NCBI GenBank assembly: GCA_013530545.1
Contig: SPVA01000103.1
Location: 19,049 to 83,048 of the forward strand
Direction: 5' to 3'
DNA: 64,000 nucleotides
Source of the DNA: Acinetobacter lwoffii
Lineage (GTDB): Bacteria > Pseudomonadota > Gammaproteobacteria > Pseudomonadales > Moraxellaceae
The first letter of the stretch is position 1; each line of letters opens with the position of its first letter. Under the pieces are notes generated by a model. That model had not been told where the DNA came from. It was given only the letters and a program-made list of their open reading frames with translations, and searched no databases. The position numbers and the translations under genes are program-made. This document shows positions 42,811-52,071 of the stretch, in pieces.

Positions 42811-43977
42811 TTATTGAGAAACTGCAGATTTTTTCAAATTACGAACCAGTAGATTCAAGGTTTGACGATGATGAGAAAGACGCTGTTCAACCAGCTGGAA
42901 TTCAACTTTCAGCTTGTCATCCATCTGATGGATTTTTTCAGCCATCGATGCTTTCTTGACCTGAATTTCCTGTTCTTTCAGCTTCGCCCAGTCATTTAAA
43001 GTTTGGGTAAATGCATCATATTCCTGTGCGATCTTGGTTTTTACCGCCGAGATATCTTCAGAAACATCATGGCCATATACCGCAAGATCCTGTTCAGCAT
43101 ATTTAAACTTCATTGCCAATTCCGCTTTTTTGATATTAAAGCTAGGAATGCGGCGCAAGTTTTTAGCTAAACCAAGTTTAGAACAAGTCCAGATCAACCA
43201 TTTAGTTGGATCGTATTGCCACCATTTTACGCCGTTACGGTAATCGTATTGGAAAATGTGGTGATAGTTATGATAACCCTCACCCCAAGTTGCAACCGCG
43301 AGTACGAAGTTGTCACGTGCAGTATTTTCGTCGGTATAAGGACGATTTCCCCACATGTGGCAAAGTGAGTTAATGAAGAAGGTTACATGATGGCTCAGGA
43401 TTAAACGCATTAATCCACCCAACAGCAATACGCCCCAGACATCGCCGACTGCCCAACCAATTGGCAATAAAATCGCAGCATGAACAGCAATCACTAAAGG
43501 AACGTAGTATTTGTCCTGAAACATTACCACTTTGTCTTTTAACAGATCTGGCGCATTTTTATAGTTGGCAGCACTAGATGGATAATCACGTAACATCCAG
43601 CCAATATGTGCGTACCAGAAGCCTTTATTGATCGAGTACGGGTCTTGATCAACATCATCGACATGACGGTGATGGGTACGGTGACCAGATGCCCAGAATA
43701 AAATACTATTCTGTACAGCAAATGTACCCATAATCATCAAGATGATTTTTAATGGTAAAGTGGCTTCATAAGCACGATGTGCCCACAGGCGATGGTATCC
43801 TGCTGTAATGCCGAGGCTGCTTACGCCCAGTAAAACAAACATACTGATCCAAGCGGCAGCGCTAAAATCATGGTGATACGCATACAACGGAATCGCAATC
43901 AGAGCTACGATTGGTAAAAATACCAATGCAAACACAGCAATCCAGTTGATGGGGGCTTTGGGTAAGGGAGCATTCAT
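42811..43977 (-). CDS. Acyl-CoA delta-9 fatty acid desaturase
   Basis: About 388 residues. It has the membrane di-iron desaturase layout: two pairs of hydrophobic segments and three His boxes, HRLWAH, HRTHHR and GEGYHNYHH. These belong to the stearoyl-CoA (delta-9) desaturase group that makes monounsaturated fatty acids in the inner membrane. A C-terminal tail of about 100 residues is long, charged and probably coiled coil (KTKIAQEYDAFTQTLNDWAK onward), beyond the usual catalytic core. I use ATG 43977, with AGGAG 11 bases upstream; a GTG at 43989 is also open. Confidence 0.88.
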   Translation of the reverse strand: MNAPLPKAPINWIAVFALVFLPIVALIAIPLYAYHHDFSAAAWISMFVLLGVSSLGITAGYHRLWAHRAYEATLPLKIILMIMGTFAVQNSILFWASGHRTHHRHVDDVDQDPYSINKGFWYAHIGWMLRDYPSSAANYKNAPDLLKDKVVMFQDKYYVPLVIAVHAAILLPIGWAVGDVWGVLLLGGLMRLILSHHVTFFINSLCHMWGNRPYTDENTARDNFVLAVATWGEGYHNYHHIFQYDYRNGVKWWQYDPTKWLIWTCSKLGLAKNLRRIPSFNIKKAELAMKFKYAEQDLAVYGHDVSEDISAVKTKIAQEYDAFTQTLNDWAKLKEQEIQVKKASMAEKIHQMDDKLKVEFQLVEQRLSHHRQTLNLLVRNLKKSAVSQ

Positions 43978-44417
43978 CTCCAACAGCACTCCTAGAACCT
44001 CGGAAGGTATAACAAAAAGCAGAAACTACTGTTGGTTTTAACAGCAGCCTATCTTGTCCATATTAGCATGTGCCCTAAGGCATCACTAGCATTATTGTAC
44101 GGTTGTATTGTACTTGTCGGTAACAGAATAAGTAGGGCAGAAGTGACCATTTTGTGAGCGTAGACAGGCTCTAATTTCCGACTAAGTGACTGAGGATTAT
44201 CATTCTTTCAGAAAATTGAAACCGAATGAATCAGAGGAAAATGGTTGTTCATAATTTCTACAATATTATCAGGAAATTTGCGGAATATAGATGTTGGACA
44301 ACTTTATTTCACTTTCAAATAAAATCTGATTAAGGACGATTCACACTTTCATTATTGCGTTATCGAAATGAACGGGATCAAGAAATACCTAGATCAATCA
44401 AGGCTAATAGAGATTAT
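43978..44417. other. Intergenic region upstream of the desaturase gene
   Basis: About 440 bases without a convincing gene on either strand. It separates the desaturase gene from the downstream end of the GDPD gene. The desaturase promoter should be here, but I cannot fix it; no clear operator or RNA structure is seen. Confidence 0.5.
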
Positions 44418-45131
44418 TTAGAGTTGTTGTAGCATCAGTTTTGGATAATCGGTAATCAACCCCTGAATGCCCCAGTCTCGCAGTTGTTTGGCACGGGTGA
44501 CATCATTCACTGTCCAGACACTGATATTCAACTCGGCAGCCTGAGTGGCTTGAATCAGGTCTTTACTGGCTAGTTCATCCATCCAGCCAATATGACAGCA
44601 TCCCAGTTCCAGCGCCTGATCAATAGCTTGATGTTTGACATCGGTTTCAACCAATAAACCGCGTTTTAAACGTGAGTTTTGCTGTTTGAAAGCATCCAAA
44701 ATTTTGGCATCAAAGCTAGTAATAATGGCTGCTTGTTCATAGCCTTGCAGTTGTTGTTCGACTTCAAACGCGATTTTTTCAGCTGCCTCTTCAGATGCTA
44801 CGCTTTTAATTTCGACTTCAATATGCTCAAAATTTCGAATGACATTTAAGGTTTGATCGAGCAGTGGGGTTGCTTCGATTTTATTCCATTCTGACCAGGC
44901 CATTGCGTGATTATATTGGGTAAGATCTTGACGGTTACACTCATATAGATGCTTCTGCAAACCGGTGGTACGCACAAAGTCGTCATCATGCATGATAATT
45001 AAAGCGTTGTCTTTAAGCTGACGGACATCAAACTCAACGGCGCGAATGCCGATCTCCTGAATATATTGAAAACCGCCCAAGGTATTTTCAGGGGCTTCGC
45101 CACGTGCACCACGATGTCCAATTATGCGCAT
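44418..45131 (-). CDS. Glycerophosphodiester phosphodiesterase
   Basis: A 237-residue GDPD-family enzyme that hydrolyses glycerophosphodiesters to glycerol-3-phosphate and an alcohol. The N-terminal GHRGARGEAPENTLGGFQ holds the catalytic HR and the Glu/Asn pair. EFDVRQLKDNALIIMHDDDF carries the metal ligands and second catalytic His. The C-terminal SVWTVNDVTRAKQLRDWGIQ and GLITDYP are also typical. There is no signal peptide, so it resembles cytosolic UgpQ more than periplasmic GlpQ. Monocistronic. Confidence 0.9.
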   Translation of the reverse strand: MRIIGHRGARGEAPENTLGGFQYIQEIGIRAVEFDVRQLKDNALIIMHDDDFVRTTGLQKHLYECNRQDLTQYNHAMAWSEWNKIEATPLLDQTLNVIRNFEHIEVEIKSVASEEAAEKIAFEVEQQLQGYEQAAIITSFDAKILDAFKQQNSRLKRGLLVETDVKHQAIDQALELGCCHIGWMDELASKDLIQATQAAELNISVWTVNDVTRAKQLRDWGIQGLITDYPKLMLQQL

Positions 45132-45273
45132 AAGATGCTCATGAGTGGGAAAGTTAAGTTCATTTTGCGAGGGCTACGTGACAGAAGAGTGACACTTTCT
45201 ATTTTCGTCAGATGTTCTGTAAAATCAAGAGACATCTGACGTGTATTTTTAGATAGCAACTTGAAACATAATT

Positions 45274-45858
45274 TTACTTTTCGATGCTGTCATTGATATT
45301 TTTTTGCCATAGTATTTCGGAGCCGCCCTCAGCACGTTGCAGGGTGCGTGATGCGACAAATAACCAGTCCGATAAACGGTTAAGTAGTTGCAGTGACGCT
45401 GCCTGAATATTTTGGTCACGGTGATGCACGGACATCACGCTGCGTTCTGCGCGACGGCAGACTGCACGCGCCTGATGGGCAAAGCTGCACACCAGCGTTC
45501 CGGCAGGCAGAATAAAGTCTTTTAACATCGGCAACGCTTCATTCATGCGGTCGATATCATTTTCCAGAAACTCAATCGATACCGGTTGCACCAGATTAAA
45601 ATCTGGAATACATACTTCACCACCCAGATCAAATAGCCAGTGCTGGATCAGGCTTAAAGATTTATCCCAAGTAGCTTGATCTTCAATGTTACTTGCTGAA
45701 ATTTGTGCACGTAATACGCCAATCACGGCATTTAGTTCGTCGACATCACCGAGTGCTGTGATACGCAAATCATCTTTGGCAACACGTGAGCCATCACCGA
45801 GTCCTGTGGTACCTGAATCGCCTGTGCGGGTGTAGATTTTGCTTAAACGGTGGCCCAT
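45274..45858 (-). CDS. PduO-type cob(I)alamin adenosyltransferase
   Basis: A 194-residue ATP:cob(I)alamin adenosyltransferase of the PduO/MMAB type, which makes adenosylcobalamin. The ATP-binding N-terminus is YTRTGDSGTTGLGDGSRVAK, followed by ALGDVDELNAVIGVLRAQ and, near the C-terminus, ARAVCRRAERSVMSV with the conserved arginines and Glu. It lies 102 bases downstream of btuB in the same direction, with no clear terminator between. It is therefore likely controlled by the same cobalamin riboswitch: uptake and activation in one transcript. Confidence 0.9.
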   Translation of the reverse strand: MGHRLSKIYTRTGDSGTTGLGDGSRVAKDDLRITALGDVDELNAVIGVLRAQISASNIEDQATWDKSLSLIQHWLFDLGGEVCIPDFNLVQPVSIEFLENDIDRMNEALPMLKDFILPAGTLVCSFAHQARAVCRRAERSVMSVHHRDQNIQAASLQLLNRLSDWLFVASRTLQRAEGGSEILWQKNINDSIEK

Positions 45859-45960
45859 ATGTGTTCCTTGAATTTTTAATGAAGATAATAAAAAAGGATA
45901 ATGTCGGTCATAACATTATCCATAAACTGCGCTGTTTTAAAGTTTTTTGCTGTTTAGAGC

Positions 45961-47796
45961 TTAGTATTTAAAGGTGATGCCTGCAGAAGCGAGACGGCCA
46001 CCGTTCACATAGTACTGGTCGCCAGCGCTATGCACAGTTTTGTATTTCACATCACCGACATTTTCAATGTTAGTAAACAGTTTAACTGTTGGATTAATAT
46101 TCCAATATGCATTTAAGTCAACACGTGCATAACCTGGAATATCACGACTAAAGTCCTTCGCTTTCGATTTTGCTACCAGTGCAGCACTTAAACCGTAATC
46201 GGCATTTTGTAGACCTGTCGATACAGTGAATGACTGACGAGGGCGACGTAATAGCTCTGAATTCTGTTTCGTATCTTCAGTTTTGACATAAGTGTAACCG
46301 GCATTAATAAAGAACTGATCTTTTGCCCATTGTGCCGTCAATTCGCCGCCAGTCATCTTGGCTTCATCAATGTTTTGGTTTTGGTAAACAGTAGTTGGAA
46401 GCCACTCTTCTCCACAATCAATAATACATTCCGAATTAATTAAATTATCGACTTCCGTATAGAAAGCGGAAGCACCTACTAAAATATTTAATGGAAGTTT
46501 TTGATCTATCCCCATTTCATACGAAATGCTTTCTTCAGGCTTCAGTTGATCATTGCCGCCAAAAGCATACATATCATTTAAAGTCGGTGCCTTAAATGCT
46601 GAACCAATATTGGTATAAATGCTGGTATTAGGGAGCAGTTGATAACGGATACCACCTTGTGCAACGGTATGTGAGCCAAATTTTTCGTTATCTTCGACAC
46701 GCACACCCATCTGAGTGCTTAAGCTATTTGTCTGATACTGATGCTGAATATAGTAGCCTGTTGAATTAATATCTTCATCAATAGCCTGGGTTTTTGCATC
46801 GGTATTACGCTGGGTAATGCCCAGTAAAACATTTTGTGCTGCTGTGAAATTCCATTTGCCATAGATTTCTGCTTCTTGCGTGGTGCTATGTACAAAGCTG
46901 CTTGATGTGACCTGATCTAAGTCATCTTTAAACTGAGATAGACGTGCATTAATTTCAGTGGCTTGTGTTGGGTTAATACGACCTTTTAAGTTTACAATTT
47001 TATTTTCAAAATCTTGGCTGGAAAATGCACCCCAATTACTGTATTGGACATTTCCTGAATTTTGACTGTAATCGAGTGATGTTGCATAACGCTCTTTTTC
47101 AATACCGAATTTTGCACTATAGCCTTTTTGATCATAACTATAGTCACGGTTGTCATTGATATTGAATACAGGTGTGCCGTCAGTTTCTAAAACTTGACCG
47201 CGAATCTGCGCATACACCCCATTTTCTGCCAAGTCAGCCCCAATAATTGATTTGTAGGTTTGATTCTCACCAATTTCACCTGTTACAAAGGCACTCGTTT
47301 TTTCAGGCGTTTTTGTTACAAACTGCACTACACCACCAATTGCGTCTGTACCATAAAGCACAGACGCAGGGCCTTTTAATACTTCAATCTGTTTAAGATC
47401 AGTGGTGTCTAAAAAAGGAATAGACGCTGCACCTGTGGTGGCTGTATTTAAACGAACACCATCACGTAGTACTAAAACTTGATTGGAATTGGTACCGCGT
47501 AAAAAAATAGAAGTTTGCTGGCCATAACCACCCGATTGCACGACATTAATACTTGGGTCTGTTTTGAGTAAATCTGGTAGTGCTTTAAGAGGTGATTGCT
47601 CAAGAATTACAGGTTCAATAATCGAAATACGCGCTGGTACATTTTCAATGTTTTCTGCAGAGCGAGTTGCCGTGACCACAATGGTATCTAAAGATGCTTT
47701 CGCAACTTTTTGCTGGTTAGCAAAAACAGATGAGGTGGTACCCAACGCAAGTGCGATCGCACCTACCAAGGCAGTAGGTTGACAATGAAGTGACAT
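45961..47796 (-). CDS. btuB: BtuB-like TonB-dependent vitamin B12 receptor
   Basis: An outer-membrane receptor of about 611 residues. The signal peptide runs to about residue 26 (SSVFA), followed by a TonB box DTIVVTATR. The plug has SIFLRGTNSNQVLVLRDGVR and VLKGPASVLYGTDAIGGVVQ, and the barrel ends ITFKY with a C-terminal aromatic residue. I start at ATG 47796, with GGGAG about 10 bases upstream. Longer frames run into the leader, where a cobalamin riboswitch lies. The riboswitch and the downstream adenosyltransferase gene support B12 transport. Confidence 0.92.
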   Translation of the reverse strand: MSLHCQPTALVGAIALALGTTSSVFANQQKVAKASLDTIVVTATRSAENIENVPARISIIEPVILEQSPLKALPDLLKTDPSINVVQSGGYGQQTSIFLRGTNSNQVLVLRDGVRLNTATTGAASIPFLDTTDLKQIEVLKGPASVLYGTDAIGGVVQFVTKTPEKTSAFVTGEIGENQTYKSIIGADLAENGVYAQIRGQVLETDGTPVFNINDNRDYSYDQKGYSAKFGIEKERYATSLDYSQNSGNVQYSNWGAFSSQDFENKIVNLKGRINPTQATEINARLSQFKDDLDQVTSSSFVHSTTQEAEIYGKWNFTAAQNVLLGITQRNTDAKTQAIDEDINSTGYYIQHQYQTNSLSTQMGVRVEDNEKFGSHTVAQGGIRYQLLPNTSIYTNIGSAFKAPTLNDMYAFGGNDQLKPEESISYEMGIDQKLPLNILVGASAFYTEVDNLINSECIIDCGEEWLPTTVYQNQNIDEAKMTGGELTAQWAKDQFFINAGYTYVKTEDTKQNSELLRRPRQSFTVSTGLQNADYGLSAALVAKSKAKDFSRDIPGYARVDLNAYWNINPTVKLFTNIENVGDVKYKTVHSAGDQYYVNGGRLASAGITFKY

Positions 47797-47848
47797 GTTA
47801 AAGCTCCCTACATTCACTTCCCCGTGAATGATTGAGTTATAGAACACA

Positions 47849-48050
47849 ACAAGCAGGTTTCCGGACTTAAATGTGCAAAGCAGCGACTTTGCTGTATATC
47901 CACCTTCCCACATCAAGATGCAGTGGTGTAAACCGAAGAGTTTAAATTGATAGACGTTTCATTTTTTACCGTTGCGGGGGCAGTGCTGGATTTACACCAG
48001 CTTCCCTAAAGCCTGAAGGCTTGGACTTGCTGCAAGGTGAGCGCAGTATA
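47849..48050 (-). ncRNA. Cobalamin riboswitch of the btuB leader
   Basis: Read leftward from about 48050 the leader has the core signatures in order: GGGAAGCTGGTG, AAATCCAGCACTGCCCCCGC, AACGGTA, and at the 3' side AGTCCGGAAACCTGC. These match the conserved B12-riboswitch core. It ends about 50 bases before the btuB ATG, so control may act at translation initiation or by termination. No strong terminator hairpin is seen between it and the start. Adenosylcobalamin binding should lower btuB and probably adenosyltransferase expression. Confidence 0.92.
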
Positions 48051-48189
48051 AAGTTTGTATGCCTTATAAACAATCTGCATCGAGAATAATCCGGATGAAC
48101 TTCACGCAAGTCGGATAATTTGCATTACAATGATTTGCCCCAATCTTATAGATTGTTCAATACATTCGTAGATCTAGAGCCAACATAAT

Positions 48190-48834
48190 ATGCGAACCCG
48201 TGCCAAAATTTGTGGAATTACCCGAGTCGAAGATGTACATGCCGTAGTCAATGCTGGCTGTGACGCGATAGGATTTGTATTTTATCCACCGAGTCCGCGG
48301 CATGTCACTTTAGAGCAGGCTGAAATCCTGATTCAGTCGGTTCCAGCTTATGTACAGGCGGTGGGTTTATTTGTGAATAGTCACGCAGATGAAATCCAGG
48401 CGATTTTAAATAAAATACCGCTGGATATTTTACAATTTCATGGCGATGAAACACCTGAACAGTGTCAGGCTATCGCCCAGCAGGTCGGACGCCGTTGGTA
48501 TAAAGCCATTCAGGTAAAACCTGATCTGGATGCAGTCGCAGAAATTCAAGGTTATCAAGATGCAGGCGCAAGCGCAGTGCTATTAGATGCATGGCATCCT
48601 GATCTGAAAGGTGGCACAGGGCACAGCTTCGATTGGGACACATTTCCCAAACTCAATATTCCCTTGATCTTGGCAGGCGGTTTAAATCCTGACAATATCG
48701 AACAGGCAATTCTCACCACACAGGCTTATGCCGTGGATGTGAGTGGCGGTGTCGAGTCCGCAAAAGGTATTAAAGACCAACAACTCATAGAACGCTTTAT
48801 GCAAGGAGTCCATCGTGGATCAGCAAAGTACTAG
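48190..48834 (+). CDS. trpF: Phosphoribosylanthranilate isomerase
   Basis: A 214-residue TIM-barrel enzyme for the third step of tryptophan synthesis. [11 protein letters not shown] carries the catalytic Cys, [18 protein letters not shown] is typical, and [17 protein letters not shown] holds the catalytic Asp and phosphate loop, followed by [15 protein letters not shown]. It overlaps trpB by 20 bases, so translation is coupled. The 270 bases before it hold the btuB riboswitch leader on the other strand, so promoters are divergent. Confidence 0.95.
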   Translation: MRTRAKICGITRVEDVHAVVNAGCDAIGFVFYPPSPRHVTLEQAEILIQSVPAYVQAVGLFVNSHADEIQAILNKIPLDILQFHGDETPEQCQAIAQQVGRRWYKAIQVKPDLDAVAEIQGYQDAGASAVLLDAWHPDLKGGTGHSFDWDTFPKLNIPLILAGGLNPDNIEQAILTTQAYAVDVSGGVESAKGIKDQQLIERFMQGVHRGSAKY

Positions 48835-50059
48835 CCAGAACAGTCAGGCAGTTGACTATACCCAATTCCCGGATGAACGCGGGCATTTCGGTATTCATGG
48901 CGGACGTTTTGTGTCAGAAACACTCATGGCGGCTTTAGAAGACTTGGAAAAGCTCTATTTCCGTATGAAAGATGATGCGCAGTTTTTGGCAGAATTTGAC
49001 CGTGACATGGCGTTTTACGTCGGTCGTCCGAGTCCTTTATATCATGCTGAACGATGGTCGAAAGAGTTGGGTGGCGCACAGATTTACCTGAAACGTGAAG
49101 ACCTGAACCATACCGGTTCGCACAAAGTAAATAACACAATCGGTCAGGCCTTACTGGCGAAGCTTTCCGGCAAGAAACGTATTATTGCCGAAACAGGTGC
49201 AGGCCAGCATGGTGTAGCAACGGCAACAATTGCAGCACGTTTAGGTCTTGAATGTGTAGTATTCATGGGCGCAGACGATGTAAAACGTCAGGCGATGAAC
49301 GTCTACCGTATGCGTTTATTAGGCGCGACGGTTGTGCCGGTAGAAAGTGGCTCCAAAACATTGAAAGATGCCATGAACGAAGCCATGCGTGACTGGGTGA
49401 CCAATGTTGATTCAACCTATTATGTGATTGGTACCGTGGCAGGTCCACACCCATATCCGCAGCTGGTTCGTGATTTCCAGTCGATCATCGGTCGTGAAGC
49501 ACGCCGTCAAATTTTGGAACAGGCTGGCCGTTTACCAGATGCCCTAGTGGCATGTGTCGGTGGTGGATCTAATGCAATGGGCTTGTTCTATCCATTCCTG
49601 AATGACCAAGACGTGAAAATGTATGGTGTTGAAGCAGCAGGTCATGGGATTGAATCAGGCAAGCACTCTGCGCCATTGAATGCCGGTCATGTCGGTGTCC
49701 TGCATGGTAACCGAACTTACCTGATGTCGGATGCGCAAGGCCAGATCATCGAAACCCATTCAATTTCTGCAGGTCTGGATTATCCGGGTGTGGGTCCGGA
49801 ACATAGCTTCCTGAAAGATATGGCTCGTGTTAAATACGTACCGATCAATGATCAGGAAGCTTTACAAGGTTTCCGCGACTTGACCAAGATTGAAGGCATT
49901 ATTCCGGCGTTAGAAAGCGCACATGCTATGGCTTATGTCACTAAACTTGCACCGACCATGGACAAGGATCAAATTATTATTGCGACGGTTTCAGGTCGTG
50001 GTGATAAGGACTTGATGACCGTTGCCCGTATTGATGGCGTGGAAATGGTAGAGATGTAA
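48815..50059 (+). CDS. trpB: Tryptophan synthase beta chain
   Basis: A 414-residue PLP enzyme joining indole and serine. The PLP lysine is Lys104 in [15 protein letters not shown]. The Glu-bearing [20 protein letters not shown] is the indole site, and [15 protein letters not shown] binds the cofactor phosphate. It starts at GTG 48815, with AAGGAGT 7 bases upstream. An ATG nearer the conserved core would lose the N-terminal segment [13 protein letters not shown]. No trpA is in the window: a terminator follows, so the alpha subunit gene must lie elsewhere. Confidence 0.96.
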   Translation: MDQQSTSQNSQAVDYTQFPDERGHFGIHGGRFVSETLMAALEDLEKLYFRMKDDAQFLAEFDRDMAFYVGRPSPLYHAERWSKELGGAQIYLKREDLNHTGSHKVNNTIGQALLAKLSGKKRIIAETGAGQHGVATATIAARLGLECVVFMGADDVKRQAMNVYRMRLLGATVVPVESGSKTLKDAMNEAMRDWVTNVDSTYYVIGTVAGPHPYPQLVRDFQSIIGREARRQILEQAGRLPDALVACVGGGSNAMGLFYPFLNDQDVKMYGVEAAGHGIESGKHSAPLNAGHVGVLHGNRTYLMSDAQGQIIETHSISAGLDYPGVGPEHSFLKDMARVKYVPINDQEALQGFRDLTKIEGIIPALESAHAMAYVTKLAPTMDKDQIIIATVSGRGDKDLMTVARIDGVEMVEM

Positions 50060-50071
50060 GCTCCTTAAAGT

Positions 50072-50090
50072 CCTCTCCTTATAGGAGAGG
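50072..50090. repeat. Intergenic palindrome CCTCTCCT/AGGAGAGG
   Basis: Perfect 8-bp inverted repeat around TAT, with a flanking GTTGGATGAGG stretch. It is of the same sequence type as the palindromes at 30523 and 31759. Confidence 0.7.
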
Positions 50091-50124
50091 GTTGGATGAG
50101 GTTAAATCTCACAAAAGGATAAGT

Positions 50125-50160
50125 TAAAAAATCGTGCTAATAAAAATTAGCACGATTTTT
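50125..50160. terminator. Bidirectional Rho-independent terminator after trpB
   Basis: ATCGTGCTAAT pairs perfectly with ATTAGCACGAT (11 bp), loop AAAA, flanked by A and T runs. It serves trpB and the convergent acyl-CoA ligase gene. Confidence 0.92.
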
Positions 50161-50197
50161 TATTGAGTAGATTTTGAAAAAACATGTCTGTATGGAA

Positions 50198-51838
50198 TTA
50201 AGAAAATTCACCTTGCGCGCGCTCTTTGGCCCATTCGCGTAAAACAAATTTCTGCAATTTACCGGTCGAGGTTTTTGGAATTTCGGTAATCACCACATCC
50301 TTAGGCACTTTAAAGCGGGCCAGATGTTCACGGCAAAATTCCATAATTTCTTCTTCAGTGGCCTTGGTGCCTTCTTTGAGCTCAATAAAGGCACAAGGAA
50401 CTTCCTGCCAGCGTGGATCAGGCTTGGCGACTACCGCCGCAGTCAGCACCGCCGGATGCTGATACAGTACTTCTTCCACTTCAAGCGATGAAATATTTTC
50501 TCCGCCAGAAATAATCACATCTTTGGAACGGTCGGTAATTTTGGCATAACCATCCGGTTGGCATACAGCCAGATCTCCCGTATGGAACCAGCCACCAGCA
50601 AAGGCTTCTGCTGTCGCCTCAGGGTTTTTCAGATAACCTTTCATCACGATATTGCCACGGAACATGATTTCACCCATGGTCTGACCATCATGCGGCACTT
50701 CCTGCATGGTATCTGGATCAAGCACTTTCATGCCATCTTGCAATGGATACGGTACGCCTTGACGGGAGTGCAACTGCGCCTGTTCCTGAATAGATAAATC
50801 ACTCCATCCAGCCTGAGATGCGCACAGCGCAGAAGGGCCATAGGTTTCAGTCAAGCCGTAAACATGCGTGACATTAATGCCGATATTGCGCATGCCTTCG
50901 ATAATCGCAGCTGGCGGTGCAGCACCCGCGACCATTACTTCGACACGGTGATCAATTTTGGTCTTTTTCTCTTCAGGTGCGTTAATCAGCATTGACAGTA
51001 CAATCGGTGCACCACAGAAGTAATCGACTTTATGTTCAGCAATCAGTTTAAAGATCAGTTCAGCATCGACTTTACGCAAGCAAACGTTGGTTCCGCCGTT
51101 GGCCGCCATGGTCCAGGCAAAGCACCAGCCATTACAGTGGAATAGCGGCAGTGTCCATAAATAGGTGGCACGTGGTGTCATGCCACAGGCAATGATATTA
51201 CTGGCTGCGTTAATGTAGGCCCCACGATGATGATAGACCACGCCTTTCGGATTGCCGGTGGTACCGGAGGTATAACTTAAGCTGATAGCATCCCATTCAT
51301 CTTGAGGTAAATACCATTCAAAGTTTGCGTCGCCTTGCGCAATCCAGTCTTCATATTCGATTTGACCAATACGCTTATCTTCACCTTCAAACTCTGCATC
51401 GGCCACATCAATGACATAAATATCCTGTGACACCAAGGCAAGTGCTTCAGTCGCAAGTGCGGTAAATTCAGGATCGACCAAGAGCACTTTGCTTTCAGCG
51501 TGTTCCAGCATAAAAGCCAGTGTTTTGGCATCGAGACGGGTATTTAAAGTATTCAGGACTGCACCTGCCATCGGTACAGCAAAATGTGCTTCGATCATGG
51601 CAGGGACGTTAGGCAGCAGGACAGACACGGTATCATTTTTACCGATACCTAGTTTTTGGAGTTGGTTGGCAAACTGACGACAACGATTGTATTTCTCACG
51701 CCAGGTGATCCGGCGTTTACCGTGAATAATCGCATTCTGGTTTGGATAGATATAAGCTGCACGATCAAGATAGCGTAAAGGTGATAAGGCTACAAAATTC
51801 GCGGGGGTACGCGGTAATTCATCATATGCGCTAACCAT
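50198..51838 (-). CDS. Acyl-CoA synthetase (AMP-binding, DmdB-like)
   Basis: A 546-residue ANL-superfamily acyl-CoA ligase. The phosphate loop is LSYTSGTTGNPKGVVYHHRG, followed by VYGLTETYGPS and GWFHTGDLAVCQPDGY, with KDVIISGGENISSLEVEE and the catalytic lysine in KTSTGKLQKF. It belongs with medium-chain/3-methylmercaptopropionyl-CoA ligase-like proteins rather than long-chain FadD. I start at ATG 51838, with CGGAG upstream; a start ten codons earlier lacks a ribosome binding site. The substrate is unknown. It is leftward and monocistronic. Confidence 0.87.
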   Translation of the reverse strand: MVSAYDELPRTPANFVALSPLRYLDRAAYIYPNQNAIIHGKRRITWREKYNRCRQFANQLQKLGIGKNDTVSVLLPNVPAMIEAHFAVPMAGAVLNTLNTRLDAKTLAFMLEHAESKVLLVDPEFTALATEALALVSQDIYVIDVADAEFEGEDKRIGQIEYEDWIAQGDANFEWYLPQDEWDAISLSYTSGTTGNPKGVVYHHRGAYINAASNIIACGMTPRATYLWTLPLFHCNGWCFAWTMAANGGTNVCLRKVDAELIFKLIAEHKVDYFCGAPIVLSMLINAPEEKKTKIDHRVEVMVAGAAPPAAIIEGMRNIGINVTHVYGLTETYGPSALCASQAGWSDLSIQEQAQLHSRQGVPYPLQDGMKVLDPDTMQEVPHDGQTMGEIMFRGNIVMKGYLKNPEATAEAFAGGWFHTGDLAVCQPDGYAKITDRSKDVIISGGENISSLEVEEVLYQHPAVLTAAVVAKPDPRWQEVPCAFIELKEGTKATEEEIMEFCREHLARFKVPKDVVITEIPKTSTGKLQKFVLREWAKERAQGEFS

Positions 51839-52071
51839 TGTAAAACTCCGTTCTATATTTATTTTCATATCCTGTTGAAAAGATATGTATTTCTCAGAAA
51901 TCTTGCATTTATGCTTTAGTCGAGTACGATTTTACAAATTTTAAGTATTTGAATATTAATAAAAATATTTAACCCTACTTAAATGTTTTGAACGCATGGG
52001 TTCCCAAGTTTGATTTTTTAGGTATTTTACTCTAGTTCAGCCATTAAAATAATATGAGCCCAGGAAGAATA

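Noticed and set aside
47797..47916. N-terminal extension of btuB by 40 codons
   Set aside because: It would run through the 3' part of the cobalamin riboswitch; ATG 47796 has a good ribosome binding site and starts a normal signal peptide.
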